This document shows positions 24,989 through 34,592 of a DNA stretch of 64,000 nt, one piece after another. Position 1 is the stretch's first letter; each line of letters begins with the position of its first letter. The DNA comes from Aeromicrobium massiliense JC14 (GTDB taxonomy: Bacteria > Actinomycetota > Actinomycetes > Propionibacteriales > Nocardioidaceae). The notes under the pieces were generated by a model, which ran no database searches, was not told where the DNA came from, and saw nothing but the letters and a program-made list of their open reading frames with translations. The stretch is from contig NZ_HE978638.1 in NCBI RefSeq assembly GCF_000312105.1, positions 364,386 to 428,385 on the forward strand, read 5' to 3'. Both the position numbers and the translations under genes were made by a program.

Positions 24989-27058
24989 GTGTCCTCAACC
25001 AGACGTCCAGCCGCGCTCGCGGCCGGACTCGCCCTCGTCCTGTCCTTCTTCGCCGGCGGTGCCTGGCAGCCGGCCGCCGCGGCCGACCCGGCCCCCACGT
25101 CCGTCGTCCTCAACCCCGACGGCGGCGTGCGCCCCGACGGCTCGGATGGCCTGCGCTTCGCCGTCAACAAGACGCCCGGCGTCGGCATGGCGCCGGCCGG
25201 CAGCGACGACCCCTACCTGGCCGGCACGTCGCAGTGGTGCTGCTCCGGTGGCGCCCCGATGCTGTCCGTCGGCGGCACGCTGTTCGGCACCGCCGGCCCG
25301 GCCTCCGGCCAGCCCTGGAAGTCCGTCGAGGTGATCTCGACGAGCGGCGACGCCACCACGGCGACCGCGCCGCTCAACGACGGCACCCGCACGGTCGCCG
25401 GCGGCGAGAGCGAGGCGGTCGTCCGCTACACCGCCGAGAAGGGCGGCCTGAGCTACGTGGTCACCCGCACGCTGTCCTACACCTTCCCGAACCAGTACGT
25501 GGACGACGCGTACTCCTTCGAGATCCCGCCCGGCAGCACGGACGCGGTGAAGTTCTACTACGGCGGCGACTCGGCCCCCGGCTCGTCCGACCAGGGCTAC
25601 GGCATCATGCTCACCCAGCCGGTGCGCTCGGTCATCTCGCTGAACCCGAGCTCGGGGATCCTCGTCGGCGTCCGCGAGATGCCCGGCTCCAAGCCGTTCG
25701 ACGGCGCTCGCGCCGCCAGCTTCTACGACCCCTACAGCGTCGTGCAGGCCGGCAACGACATCGGCTTCCAGGTCGAGACCGCCATCCACGACGCGGGCCT
25801 CATGACCCAGTGGAACCTCGGCTCCACGCCCGGCGTCCAGCAGGCCGAGATGCGTCACATCGTCGGCTTCCAGGGCACCAACCTGGACGCCCGCTTCGAC
25901 CGCGCCAGCGTCCGTCCCGGCGACGTGGCGAACCTCGACGTCTCGATCGAGAACCTCAAACTGGCGCCCGCCTCCGCGCTCGGCTGGACGCTCGAGCTGC
26001 CGGCCGGCCTGACCGCGGCCGGAGCACCCGTGAACAGCTGCAGCGGCACCGTCACGACGTCCGGCCGTCGGGTCGAGCTGTCCGGCGCCTCGGTGGCGAC
26101 GGCCGACAACTGCGTCGTCCGCCTCCCGGTCCGTGCGTCCGGCACGGTCACCCTGACCGGCACGAGCTTCGTGGCGACTGCCGGTGGCCTGGAGAACCGC
26201 GTCGGCACCTCGCGCCTGACGATCGGCAAGCCGGCCACCCCGCCGACGCCTCCGGTGGTCAAGGCGCCCACCGTGGGCCTGACGGCGTCCACCGACGTCG
26301 TGGCCGAGGGTGGCTCGGTCACCCTGACCTGGCGCAGCACGGACGTCACCGCCCTCACCGCCACCGGCGCGTGGAAGGGCGCGGTCGCGGCGACCGGCAC
26401 CCGCACGGTCAAGCTGGGACGCGCCGGCACGCACGTCTTCGCGCTGTCGGCCAAGAACGCCACCGGCCGCGCCGCCGACCGCGTGAGCGTCCGCGTGCTG
26501 CCCCGCAAGACCCTGAAGGCCGTCGCTCCGACGACGGTCGTGCGTCCCGGCTCGGCCCAGACGGTGACCGCGCGCGGCCTGGCCGCGGGCGAGAAGGTCA
26601 CCGTCGTCATCGGCGGCAAGGTCGCGGCTCGCGGCACGGCGGACGCCGCGGGCGTCGCGCGGGTGCGCGTCGTCGTGCCCCGCTCGGCCGGCTCCCGTCC
26701 GGTCGTCCAGGTGCGCGGCGCCGTCGCCGGCCGCGTGGGCTCGGTGCGGCTGAACGTCGCGGTGCCCGAGAAGCTCAAGCCGCTGCGCCTGCCGCGCTCG
26801 GCGATCCGGGCCTCGGACCACCTGAAGTTCGACGTCCAGCTGCTGCCGGGCGAGAAGGTCTCGGTGCGCTACAAGGGCAAGGTCGTCGCGACCGGCCGCG
26901 CGGACGCCGACGGTCGCTACCGCGTGTCGTTCAACGTCGGACGCACCTGGGGCAAGCGCACGGTGAAGGTGACCGGTGCGACCCGTGACCGCAAGGTGAC
27001 GGTGAAGTTCCGCGTCGTCGAGCGGTGCGTCGTGGAGCGCCCGCGCGTCTGCGACTGA
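24989..27058 (+). CDS. large secreted Ig-like-repeat surface protein
   Basis: 689-aa exported protein. The signal peptide ends near AAAADPAPT. Residues ~30-320 form a beta-rich globular region unlike the tail (AVNKTPGVGMAPAGSDDPYL, SQWCCSGGAPMLSVGG, YGGDSAPGSSDQGYGIMLTQPV). Next come DUF11-like (DRASVRPGDVANLDVSIENL) and Ig-like (STDVVAEGGSVTLTWRSTDV) domains, then several short valine- and lysine-rich repeats ending in a Cys pair. No LPXTG motif. The GTG start follows a GGAG ribosome site by 7 bases. A strong terminator follows. Adhesion or cell-envelope function is plausible but not shown. Confidence 0.8.
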   Translation: MSSTRRPAALAAGLALVLSFFAGGAWQPAAAADPAPTSVVLNPDGGVRPDGSDGLRFAVNKTPGVGMAPAGSDDPYLAGTSQWCCSGGAPMLSVGGTLFGTAGPASGQPWKSVEVISTSGDATTATAPLNDGTRTVAGGESEAVVRYTAEKGGLSYVVTRTLSYTFPNQYVDDAYSFEIPPGSTDAVKFYYGGDSAPGSSDQGYGIMLTQPVRSVISLNPSSGILVGVREMPGSKPFDGARAASFYDPYSVVQAGNDIGFQVETAIHDAGLMTQWNLGSTPGVQQAEMRHIVGFQGTNLDARFDRASVRPGDVANLDVSIENLKLAPASALGWTLELPAGLTAAGAPVNSCSGTVTTSGRRVELSGASVATADNCVVRLPVRASGTVTLTGTSFVATAGGLENRVGTSRLTIGKPATPPTPPVVKAPTVGLTASTDVVAEGGSVTLTWRSTDVTALTATGAWKGAVAATGTRTVKLGRAGTHVFALSAKNATGRAADRVSVRVLPRKTLKAVAPTTVVRPGSAQTVTARGLAAGEKVTVVIGGKVAARGTADAAGVARVRVVVPRSAGSRPVVQVRGAVAGRVGSVRLNVAVPEKLKPLRLPRSAIRASDHLKFDVQLLPGEKVSVRYKGKVVATGRADADGRYRVSFNVGRTWGKRTVKVTGATRDRKVTVKFRVVERCVVERPRVCD

Positions 27059-27069
27059 CATCGACCCAG

Positions 27070-27103
27070 GAGGGCCCCGGGACCGCACGGTCCCGGGGCC
27101 CTC
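27070..27103. terminator. strong terminator hairpin
   Basis: A perfect 15-bp stem (GAGGGCCCCGGGACC / GGTCCCGGGGCCCTC) with a GCAC loop begins 12 bases after the stop of the secreted-protein gene. Confidence 0.85.
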
Positions 27104-27171
27104 GTGCGTCCGCGGCCCTTGACCTGGCGGACGCGGAGCGGGTTACTGGGGATGTCGGCCCAGGAGGCGCC

Positions 27172-27543
27172 ATGAACGACCCCGTCGAACGGCTCGTCCG
27201 CGCGATCGCCGGACACGATCGCGCCGCCCTGGCGGACGTGCTCGCCGCGGACGTCGACTTCCGCGGCCTCACGCCGGGCCGCACCTGGCAGGCCGGCACC
27301 GCCGACGAGGTCGTCGAGATCGTGCTCGGGCACTGGTTCGAGGACTCCGACCACGTCGAGGCGCTCACCCGGTTCCAGCGCGGGCCCTCGGTCGTCGACC
27401 TCGACCAGGTCGCCTACCGGTTCGAGGTGGTGAACGGCAGGGGTTCGCACGTCGTGGAGCAGCAGGCGTACTACCGGCACGACGGCGAGCGCCTGACCTA
27501 CCTGCGGGTGATGTGCTCGGGGTTCCGGCCGCAGCCGGCCTGA
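27172..27543 (+). CDS. SnoaL/NTF2-like protein
   Basis: 123-aa cone-shaped-barrel protein: N-terminal helix NDPVERLVRAIAGHDRAALADVLAADVDFRGL, followed by TWQAGTADEVVEIVLGHWFED, YRFEVVNGRGSHVVEQQAYYRHDGERLTYLRVM. The fold binds or isomerises small hydrophobic ligands or serves as a subunit fold; no catalytic residues stand out. CAGGAGG precedes the ATG. Its stop is one base from the end of the convergent MarR gene. Confidence 0.78.
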   Translation: MNDPVERLVRAIAGHDRAALADVLAADVDFRGLTPGRTWQAGTADEVVEIVLGHWFEDSDHVEALTRFQRGPSVVDLDQVAYRFEVVNGRGSHVVEQQAYYRHDGERLTYLRVMCSGFRPQPA

Positions 27544-27544
27544 G

Positions 27545-27979
27545 TCAGCGCGCGAGGGTGCGGACGAGGTCGGCCAGCTCGGGCATGCCCTCGGCCTCGG
27601 CGAGCGCCTTCTGCAGCGTCTCGTCGTGGGTGGGGTGCGCGTCGTCCAGCGCGGTGCGTCCCGCGGCCGTCAGCTCGGTGTAGATGCCGCGGCGGTCGTC
27701 CGCGCACAGGATGCGGGTCAGGAAGCCGCGGTCCTCGAGCCGGTTGACCAGGCGGGTGGACGCGCTGGGGGACAGGCCGGCCGCGCGGGCGAGCTGGGCC
27801 ATGCGCAGGTGGAAGCCGTCCTGGCGGGCGAGCGCGTCCATGACGGTGAACTCGACGACGGAGAGGCCGTGCTCGGCCTGCAGCGCCTTCTCGAGCCGCG
27901 ACTCGATGAGCTGGTGCAGGGCGGCGAGCCGGCGCCATCCCTGGGCGCGCACCTCGACGGCGTCGTCGCTGATCCCCAT
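27545..27979 (-). CDS. MarR-family transcriptional regulator
   Basis: 144-aa winged-helix repressor: HGLSVVEFTVMDALARQDGFHLRMAQLARAAGLSPSASTRLVNRLEDRGFLTRILCADDRRGIYTELT covers the wHTH and wing (~38-105). It is divergent from an MFS transporter gene with 76 bases between starts, a classical arrangement for MarR control of an efflux pump. Strong GAGGAGGAA ribosome site. Confidence 0.9.
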   Translation of the reverse strand: MGISDDAVEVRAQGWRRLAALHQLIESRLEKALQAEHGLSVVEFTVMDALARQDGFHLRMAQLARAAGLSPSASTRLVNRLEDRGFLTRILCADDRRGIYTELTAAGRTALDDAHPTHDETLQKALAEAEGMPELADLVRTLAR

Positions 27980-28018
27980 GGGTTCCTCCTCGGCATGTCC
28001 GAGGTCACTCTACCAGCG

Positions 28019-28092
28019 CTTTGCAATATCCAGCGTGTGCAACTACGTTCGACGCATGACTTCATTGCACGCGCGGGATGTTGCACCCGCAC
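28019..28092. promoter_or_regulatory. MFS promoter with TTGCA boxes (candidate MarR operator)
   Basis: TTGCAA (28021-28026), a 17-base spacer and TACGTT (28044-28049) form a plausible promoter whose start would be the A of the MFS ATG at 28056, a leaderless transcript. Arms TTGCA (28021) and TGCAA (28038) are inverted. Further TTGCAC copies follow at 28065 and 28081 inside the coding start. The clustering of TTGCA in such GC-rich DNA suggests MarR binding. Confidence 0.4.
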
Positions 28093-29273
28093 AGAGTCGC
28101 CGGATGCCGGCCGGGCTCCTGGCGCTGGCGATCGGTGGCTTCGGCATCGGGCTGACCGAGTTCGTCATCGCCGGTCTGCTCCCCGAGGTCGCGGACGACT
28201 TCGCGGTCAGCGAGGCCGCCGCCGGCTGGCTGATCTCCGGCTACGCGCTCAGCGTCGCCGTCGGGGCGATCCTGCTGACCGCGGCGGTGACCCGGCTGCC
28301 GCGCAAGCACGTCCTGCTCGGGCTCATGGTGCTGTTCGTCGTGGGCAACCTGCTGTCCGCGGTGGCGTCGACCTACGAGGTGATGCTGGCCGGTCGCGTC
28401 GTCGCGGCGCTGTGCCACGGCGCGTTCTTCGGCATCGGCTCGGTCGTGGCCGCGAGCATGGTGCCCCCGGCCAAGCGGGCCGGCGCGATCGCGCTCATGT
28501 TCGGCGGGCTCACCATCGCCAACGTGCTAGGCGTCCCGATGGGCACGTTCCTGGGCCAGCAGCTGGGCTGGCGCTCGACCTTCTGGGCCATCACGGTCAT
28601 CGGCGTCGTCGCCCTGGCCGCCATCGCGGTGCTCGTGCCGGCCACGGCCGACGACGACGAGCCCGGCGACCTGCGCCGCGAGGTGCGCGCCTTCCGCAGC
28701 GGCCAGGTCTGGCTGTCCCTGCTCATGACCGTGCTGGGCTTCGGCGGCATGTTCGGTGCGTTCACGTACATCGCCTACACGCTGACCGAGGTGAGCGGGT
28801 TCGCGTCCGGTGCCGTGCCGTGGCTGCTCGTGCTGTTCGGGGCGGGGCTGTTCGTCGGCAACCTGCTCGGCGGACGCGCGGCCAACGTGTCGGTGCCGCG
28901 GACGCTGTTCGTCGTGCTGGCCGCCCTCACCGTCGTGATGACGTTCTTCGCGCTCACCGCCGGGTCGCAGGTCGCGACGGTCGCCTCGCTGCTGCTGATG
29001 GGCGCCTTCGGCTTCGCCACCGTGCCCGGCCTGCAGATGCGGATCATGACCTACGCAGGGGAGGCGCCGACCCTGGCCAGCGGCGCCAACATCGCCGCCT
29101 TCAACGTCGGCAACGCGATGGGTGCCTGGCTCGGCGGACTGACGATCAGCGCCGGCCTGGGCTACACGTCGCCGATCTGGGTCGGCGCCGGCCTGGCGCT
29201 GGGGGCGCTGCTCGTGCTCGCCGTGGCCGAGCAGACGGCCCGTCCGCGCCGGGCGCGCGAGCAGGCCGCCTGA
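28056..29273 (+). CDS. MFS drug/small-molecule efflux transporter (DHA1 type)
   Basis: 405-aa inner-membrane protein with about 12 helices. GGFGIGLTEFVIAGLLPEVADDF (first helix) and AAAGWLISGYALSVAVGAILLTAAVTRLPRKHVLLGLM (helix 2 and the A-motif loop) match chloramphenicol/arabinose-type DHA1 exporters. The glutamate in TEFV is the conserved membrane acid of proton antiporters in this group. The divergent MarR repressor suggests induction by the exported compound. Substrate unknown. Confidence 0.9.
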   Translation: MTSLHARDVAPAQSRRMPAGLLALAIGGFGIGLTEFVIAGLLPEVADDFAVSEAAAGWLISGYALSVAVGAILLTAAVTRLPRKHVLLGLMVLFVVGNLLSAVASTYEVMLAGRVVAALCHGAFFGIGSVVAASMVPPAKRAGAIALMFGGLTIANVLGVPMGTFLGQQLGWRSTFWAITVIGVVALAAIAVLVPATADDDEPGDLRREVRAFRSGQVWLSLLMTVLGFGGMFGAFTYIAYTLTEVSGFASGAVPWLLVLFGAGLFVGNLLGGRAANVSVPRTLFVVLAALTVVMTFFALTAGSQVATVASLLLMGAFGFATVPGLQMRIMTYAGEAPTLASGANIAAFNVGNAMGAWLGGLTISAGLGYTSPIWVGAGLALGALLVLAVAEQTARPRRAREQAA

Positions 29274-29276
29274 GCC

Positions 29277-31424
29277 TCAGACCTTGAACGCGCCGATGAG
29301 CTCGGCCAGGCGGGAGACCGTCCGGTCGAGCTCCTCGGTCGCCTGCGAGGACTCCTCGACGGCCTCGCGCGTCCGCGTCATGGTGGCCTCAACCTCGTGC
29401 AGGCTGTCGAAGATGCGCTCGCTGCCGGTCGCGGCGGACGAGACGTTCTGTGCCATCTCGTTCGTCGTGGCGGTCTGCTCCTCGACGGCCGCGGCGATGG
29501 TCGACTGGTAGTCGTCCACGCGGCCGATCGTCTCGGTGATCGCGGCGATCGCCGCGACGGCGCTGGACGTGTCCTGGCGGATGGCGGCGACGCGGTCGCC
29601 GACCTCGCTGGTGGCTCGCGCGGTCTGCCCGGCGAGCTCCTTGACCTCGCCGGCGACGACCGCGAAGCCCTTGCCCGCCGCTCCGGCCCGGGCCGCCTCG
29701 ATCGTGGCGTTGAGCGCGAGCAGGTTCGTCTGCTCGGCGATGGACGCGATGACGTCCACGACCTCGGAGATCTGGCTGGACGAGTCGCTCAGCGTGCGCA
29801 TGACGCCCTCGACCTCGGCGGCCAGGCCGACGCTCTCGCGGGCCACGCCCGCCGCCTCCTGCGCGGAGCCGGAGATCTCGGCGATGGAGGCGGTCATCTC
29901 CTCGGAGCCGACGCTGAGCGTCGCGACGTTGCGCGACACCTCGCCGGCCGAGCCGGCGGCCTCGCCCGACAGCCGCGCCGCCGCGTCGGCCGACCCGGTC
30001 AGGTCGTCGCGGACGCTGCCGAGCCGGCGCGTGGCCGAGTCGACCCGGCCGGCCTCCTCGGTGATGTCGGTCAGCAGCTCGTGCAGCTGGCCCACGGCGG
30101 TGTTGAGCTCGCGGCTCATCGTGCCGATCTCGTCGTCGCCGTCCTCGGGCACCGACACCGTGAGGTCGCGGTGGGCGAGGGCGCTCATGGCGCTGGTGAG
30201 GCGTCCGATGCGCCGGGACATCCGCGTCGCGACCAGCCACGCGACGGCGGCGCCGCCGAGCGCCAGCAGCACGGCCACGACGGCGAACGACGTCAGCATG
30301 CCGCGGCGCCCGTCCGCGAGGGCCTGCTTGGCGGCGTCGAAGTCCGGTCCGTAGGCCTTGACGACGACGGCCCACTGGTACGGCTCGTAGAACGCGGTGA
30401 GCACGGTGCTGTCGGCGGCGTCCGCGCCCATGCCGGGCAGGCGGTACGTGGCGTCGGCCTGCTCGCCGGGCTCGAGCGCGGTGGCGCGCTCGAGGGTCTG
30501 CTCGAGCCACGGCCGGCCGTCGGCGTCCTCGGCGTCGAGCTCCTGGCCGACCTGGTCGGCGTCGGTGGAGGCGACGACGCGTCCGCGGTCGGCGGCGCCG
30601 GTGCTGACGATCGAGACCGAGCCGTGCTCGCCGACGGTGGTGGTCTCGAGCGCCTCGCTGAGGGCGCTGATCGCCTCGGCCTGGGGCACGCCGACGAAGA
30701 TCGCGCCGACGACCCGGCCGCGCGAGTCCTTCAACGGGTCGTAGGCGGTGACGTTCCACGTGCCGACGACCTGCGCGACGCCGCGGTACGGCTCGCCGGC
30801 GCGGATCGCGGCGGCGACCGCGTTGTCGGTGCCGTCGGCGTTCCGGGCCGGGATGTAGGTGCCGATCGCCCGGGCACCCTCCTTCGTCCTGACGGTGGTG
30901 GCGACCCGCAGCAGGTCGCCGGCGTCGTTCATGCGCTGGAAGACGGTGATGTCGCCACCGACGAGCTTCTTCAGCTCGTCGACGACGGGGGTGGAGCGCC
31001 GGGCGTCGCGGTTCTGCCCGAGCACCCGCCCGCCGATGGAGGCGCCCGGGAGCTGCACCCGCGACGTGGTCTCGTCGACCTGGTTCACGGCTCGCCAGGT
31101 CACCGGCGCCCCGTCGAGCGCCAGGCCGCCGTCCTCGGCGACGCTCGACGCGACGACGTCCATGCTGGCGCTCTGCGCGTCCTGGACGGACTGGCCGACC
31201 GCGGACACGAGCCGGTCGACGCCGGCGGTGACGTGCTCGAGGTCGGACGCCGTGAGGGCGTCGACGCGGCTGCCTGCGTCCTCGGTGAAGCGGGTGGTCT
31301 GCCAGGCGCCGACGGCGACGAGGATCGCGGCGGTCAGGACGACGCTGCCGGCGCCGAGGGCGACGAGGCGGTGGCGGAGCTGCCAGCGGGACGTGGAGGG
31401 GAGGGTGCGCACGGCGCCCCTCAT
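29277..31424 (-). CDS. methyl-accepting chemotaxis protein with Cache sensor
   Basis: 715-aa transmembrane chemoreceptor. Membrane helix 1 ([22 protein letters not shown]) is followed by a roughly 330-residue extracytoplasmic Cache_3-Cache_2-like region ([40 protein letters not shown]). Helix 2 ([24 protein letters not shown]) precedes HAMP ([20 protein letters not shown]) and a signalling domain with the conserved hairpin tip [43 protein letters not shown]. It would report to CheA, which is not in this window. Candidate starts are ATG 31424 and GTG 31412; an upstream GTG at 31493 lacks a ribosome site. Confidence 0.92.
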   Translation of the reverse strand: MRGAVRTLPSTSRWQLRHRLVALGAGSVVLTAAILVAVGAWQTTRFTEDAGSRVDALTASDLEHVTAGVDRLVSAVGQSVQDAQSASMDVVASSVAEDGGLALDGAPVTWRAVNQVDETTSRVQLPGASIGGRVLGQNRDARRSTPVVDELKKLVGGDITVFQRMNDAGDLLRVATTVRTKEGARAIGTYIPARNADGTDNAVAAAIRAGEPYRGVAQVVGTWNVTAYDPLKDSRGRVVGAIFVGVPQAEAISALSEALETTTVGEHGSVSIVSTGAADRGRVVASTDADQVGQELDAEDADGRPWLEQTLERATALEPGEQADATYRLPGMGADAADSTVLTAFYEPYQWAVVVKAYGPDFDAAKQALADGRRGMLTSFAVVAVLLALGGAAVAWLVATRMSRRIGRLTSAMSALAHRDLTVSVPEDGDDEIGTMSRELNTAVGQLHELLTDITEEAGRVDSATRRLGSVRDDLTGSADAAARLSGEAAGSAGEVSRNVATLSVGSEEMTASIAEISGSAQEAAGVARESVGLAAEVEGVMRTLSDSSSQISEVVDVIASIAEQTNLLALNATIEAARAGAAGKGFAVVAGEVKELAGQTARATSEVGDRVAAIRQDTSSAVAAIAAITETIGRVDDYQSTIAAAVEEQTATTNEMAQNVSSAATGSERIFDSLHEVEATMTRTREAVEESSQATEELDRTVSRLAELIGAFKV

Positions 31425-31447
31425 CGGCGCGACACGTGTCGTTTTGA
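31421..31447 (-). promoter_or_regulatory. possible sigma-28 (FliA/WhiG-type) promoter of the chemoreceptor gene
   Basis: On the minus strand TCAA, a 15-base spacer and GCCGATGA resemble the motility sigma-factor consensus TAAA-N15-GCCGATAA. If real, the -10 covers the ATG at 31424 and translation must start at GTG 31412. Confidence 0.3.
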
Positions 31448-31512
31448 GTGCCCGCGCAGGCGTTTTCCGGCCGCGGGGCGTGAGTCCGGTCACGAACCGC
31501 GTGCCAAAACGG

Positions 31513-32103
31513 TCAGAGGTGGAGCCGGACCTCGTAGCCGGGCCCGAGCTGGCGGTGCAGCTCGTCGCGCAGGCGGTGGGCTTCGTGCTCCCAGACCCTG
31601 GGAAGCGGCTGGTCCTCGAACCGGGCGCTCATCTCCCAGGTGGTGTTCCAGGCGTCGAGGTCGCGCACCAGCTCGTCGGTCAGGGGGAGGGCACTGAGGT
31701 CGGCGTCGTCGCCGTCGTCCCAGAGGGCGGAACCGTACTCGGCCATCAGCCGCAGGTGGACGACGGAGGGGTCACGGGGGAGCACGACGACGGCGTCCGG
31801 CCGCAGCCAGGCGTCGATCTCGCGCTCGAGCCGCTCGCCCTCGGCGTTCCAGCGCAGCTGGGCGTCCAGCGACTCCCAGCCCTCGTCCTCGTCGTAGGCG
31901 GCGTCGAGCAGCTCCAGCCAGAGCTGGACGTCCTGGCGGTGCGGGCCCAGCGCGCGGCTGACCGGGACCGGGACCAGGACGCCGTCGAGCTCACGGTCGA
32001 CCGGCCGGACGCTCAGTCGGCCGTCCCGCCAGTCGACCCGGTACTCGGGCACCCACGGACCCACGGTTGCACCGCGCCGGCCCGGGCTCACCGGCGCCGT
32101 CAC
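31513..32103 (-). CDS. 196-aa protein of unknown function coupled to the RNA-repair genes
   Basis: Soluble acidic protein. After a linker of ~20 residues come [67 protein letters not shown] and [41 protein letters not shown]. The sequence is rich in tryptophan and acidic residues and has no catalytic signature I can identify. The GTG start overlaps the pnkp stop (GTGA), so it is the third cistron of the hen1-pnkp operon. Its role could be accessory to RNA repair, but this rests on position only. Confidence 0.65.
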   Translation of the reverse strand: MTAPVSPGRRGATVGPWVPEYRVDWRDGRLSVRPVDRELDGVLVPVPVSRALGPHRQDVQLWLELLDAAYDEDEGWESLDAQLRWNAEGERLEREIDAWLRPDAVVVLPRDPSVVHLRLMAEYGSALWDDGDDADLSALPLTDELVRDLDAWNTTWEMSARFEDQPLPRVWEHEAHRLRDELHRQLGPGYEVRLHL

Positions 32104-34592
32104 AGCCGCGGGTCCACCGGCTCGGACTCCATCGCCAGCACCGCGAACGCGCACTCGTGGACGCGCCACGTCGGCTCGCCCCCGGCGAGACGGCGCAGCC
32201 CCTCGAGCCCCAACGCGTACTCGCGCAGCGCCATGGAGCGCTTGTGCCCGAGGTTGCGGTCGCGCAGGCGAGCGAGGTTCTCCGGCGCGGTGTACTCCGG
32301 GCCGTAGATGATGCGCAGGTACTCGCGACCGCGGACCTTGATGCCGGGCTGCACGAGTCCCTTCGGCCCCCGCACGAGGTTGGCCAGCGGCTTGACGACC
32401 ATGCCCTCGCCGCCGGCGCCGGTCAGCTCCTCCCACCAGCGGACTCCGGCCTCGACGGACGCCGCGTCGTGGACGTCGACGACGAGGCGGCGCGTCGGGG
32501 TGAACCGCTCCGGCGACTGCTGCACGAGCCGGTCGGCGAGAGCGAGGTGCCACAGGTGGTCGCGCGTCTCGTACGTGGCCCCGGACGACGCGAGCAGCTG
32601 GAACGGGGCGATCCTCACGCCGTCGAGGCCGTCGGTCTCCCAGACGTAGCGGCGGTAGGCGGCGGCGTACGCGTCCACCTCGGTCTCGCGGCGACGGGTG
32701 CGCTCGAGCAGCCCGGCCACGTCGACGCCGCGTCCGGTCGCCTGCTCCAGGACCGCTGCGGCCGTCGGGAGCGCGGCCCGGGCCGCCGCACCGACCGCGG
32801 CGTACTGGTCGCGCACCAGGGCGCCGGCCTTCAGCGACCACGGCAGGATCTCGGCGTCGAGCACGAGCCAGTCGGTGCCGAGCTCGTCCCACAGCCCGAC
32901 GGCCTCGACGGTCGTCGCGACCTCGCCCAGCAGGGCGGACTCCAGCGCGGCCGGGAAGAAGGACCGTCCCGTGCGGGTGTGCACGACCCCGCCGCCGTCG
33001 CGTGTCACGTGCAGCACGGCACGCGAGCCCATGTGCTTCTCCTCGCACACGACCGTGTCGATCCCCGAGCGTCCGTAGTGGGCGAACGCCTCGGCCGGGT
33101 GCTCCAGGTGGTCGGGCAACGCCGAGGTGTCCACCGGCGACATCGTCGGCGGCAGGTAGGCCAGGCGGGCGGGCGCCACGGCGAACCGGCTCATGACCTC
33201 CAGCGCGCCCGCGGCGTTCTCCTCGCGCAGCGAGACGCGTCCCATGTGGGCGGTCTCGACGATGCGCGGGCCGAGGACGTCGGTGAGCCGCAGGGCCTCG
33301 GGGTCGCGCGGCGTCTCGACGGGCCGGACGGGCGCGTAGTGCTCGCGCTCGGCGGGCACCTGCACGACCTCGCGCTCGGGGTAGCTCAGCGCCGACAGCG
33401 AGCCGCCGAAGACGCAGCCGGTGTCCAGGCACATGGTGTTGTTGACCCACACCGGCTCGGGCACGGGCGTGTGGCCGTAGAGCACCGTCGCCCGGCCGCG
33501 GTAGTCGTCGGCCCACGGGTAGCGGACGGGCAGGCCGAACTCGTCGGTCTCGCCGCTGGTGTCGCCGTAGAGGGCGAACGCGCGGACCCGGCCGGACGCG
33601 CGCCCGTGGTAGGCCTCCTTGAGCCCGGCGTGGGCGACGACGAGCCGGCCGTCGTCCAGCACGTAGTGGGCGATGAGCCCGTCGACGAACCGGGCGACGC
33701 GCTCACGGAACTCGTCGCTCTCGGCGGCGAGCTGGTCGAGCGTCTCCTGCAGGCCGTGGCTGGCCGTCACCTTGCGGCCGGCCAGCGCGTTCGCGAGCTT
33801 CGCCTCGTGGTTGCCCGAGACGCACAGCGCGTGCCCCGCCTCGACCATGCCCATCACGAGGCGCAGGACGCCGGGGGAGTCCGGGCCGCGGTCGACCAGG
33901 TCGCCGACGAACACCGCGGTGCGTCCGTCGGGGTGGTGCGCGTCCACCGGACGTCCCTGCTCGTCGCGGTCGAGCGCGTAACCGAGGTCGCCGAGCAGCT
34001 GCTCGAGCTCGGCCCGGCAGCCGTGCACGTCGCCGACGACGTCGAACGGCCCGGTGACGTCGCGCAGGTCGTTGCGCAGCCGCGTGCGCTCGAACCTGAC
34101 AGCCTCGATCTCCTCGAGGGAGGACAGCACGTGGACGTGGCGGAAGCCCTCGCGCCGCAGGCTCTTGAGCGAGCGGCGCAGCTGGTCGTGCTGGCGGCGG
34201 ACGACCGACGCACCGAAGTCGCGGTCGGGCCGGTGCTCGTTGCGCTCGACCGCCACGCCCGGCGCGACGTCCAGGACCACGGCGGTCGGCAGCACGTCGT
34301 GCGCCTTGGCCAGCGCGACGAGCTCGCGCCGGGCCGCGGGCTGGACGTTGGTCGCGTCCACCACCGTCAGGCGTCCGCGCTCGAGCCGCTTGCCAACGAT
34401 GAAGTGCAGCACCTCGAAGGCGTCCTTGGTCGCGCCCTGGTCGTTCTCGTCGTCGGAGACCAGGCCGCGGCACCAGTCCGACGACACGACCTCGGTCGGC
34501 CGGAAGTGCCGGGCCGCGAACGTCGACTTGCCCGCGCCGCTGGTGCCGACCAGCACGACCAGGGAGACCTCGGGGATCTGCAGCGTGGTCAT
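32100..34592 (-). CDS. pnkp: bacterial polynucleotide kinase-phosphatase (RNA-repair Pnkp)
   Basis: 830-aa three-domain RNA-repair enzyme. The N-terminal 5'-kinase has P-loop GTSGAGKST at residues 16-24. The central metallophosphatase has GDVHGCRAELEQLL (~187), GDLVDRGPDS and GNHEAKL (~260). The C-terminal ligase-like adenylyltransferase has the EEKHMGSR (KxxG) lysine near residue 516 and EGMVVKPL. It heals the 5'-OH and 2',3'-cyclic phosphate ends left by ribotoxins. In the characterised system sealing needs Hen1, encoded immediately upstream with a 4-base overlap. Cytoplasmic. Confidence 0.96.
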   Translation of the reverse strand: MTTLQIPEVSLVVLVGTSGAGKSTFAARHFRPTEVVSSDWCRGLVSDDENDQGATKDAFEVLHFIVGKRLERGRLTVVDATNVQPAARRELVALAKAHDVLPTAVVLDVAPGVAVERNEHRPDRDFGASVVRRQHDQLRRSLKSLRREGFRHVHVLSSLEEIEAVRFERTRLRNDLRDVTGPFDVVGDVHGCRAELEQLLGDLGYALDRDEQGRPVDAHHPDGRTAVFVGDLVDRGPDSPGVLRLVMGMVEAGHALCVSGNHEAKLANALAGRKVTASHGLQETLDQLAAESDEFRERVARFVDGLIAHYVLDDGRLVVAHAGLKEAYHGRASGRVRAFALYGDTSGETDEFGLPVRYPWADDYRGRATVLYGHTPVPEPVWVNNTMCLDTGCVFGGSLSALSYPEREVVQVPAEREHYAPVRPVETPRDPEALRLTDVLGPRIVETAHMGRVSLREENAAGALEVMSRFAVAPARLAYLPPTMSPVDTSALPDHLEHPAEAFAHYGRSGIDTVVCEEKHMGSRAVLHVTRDGGGVVHTRTGRSFFPAALESALLGEVATTVEAVGLWDELGTDWLVLDAEILPWSLKAGALVRDQYAAVGAAARAALPTAAAVLEQATGRGVDVAGLLERTRRRETEVDAYAAAYRRYVWETDGLDGVRIAPFQLLASSGATYETRDHLWHLALADRLVQQSPERFTPTRRLVVDVHDAASVEAGVRWWEELTGAGGEGMVVKPLANLVRGPKGLVQPGIKVRGREYLRIIYGPEYTAPENLARLRDRNLGHKRSMALREYALGLEGLRRLAGGEPTWRVHECAFAVLAMESEPVDPRL

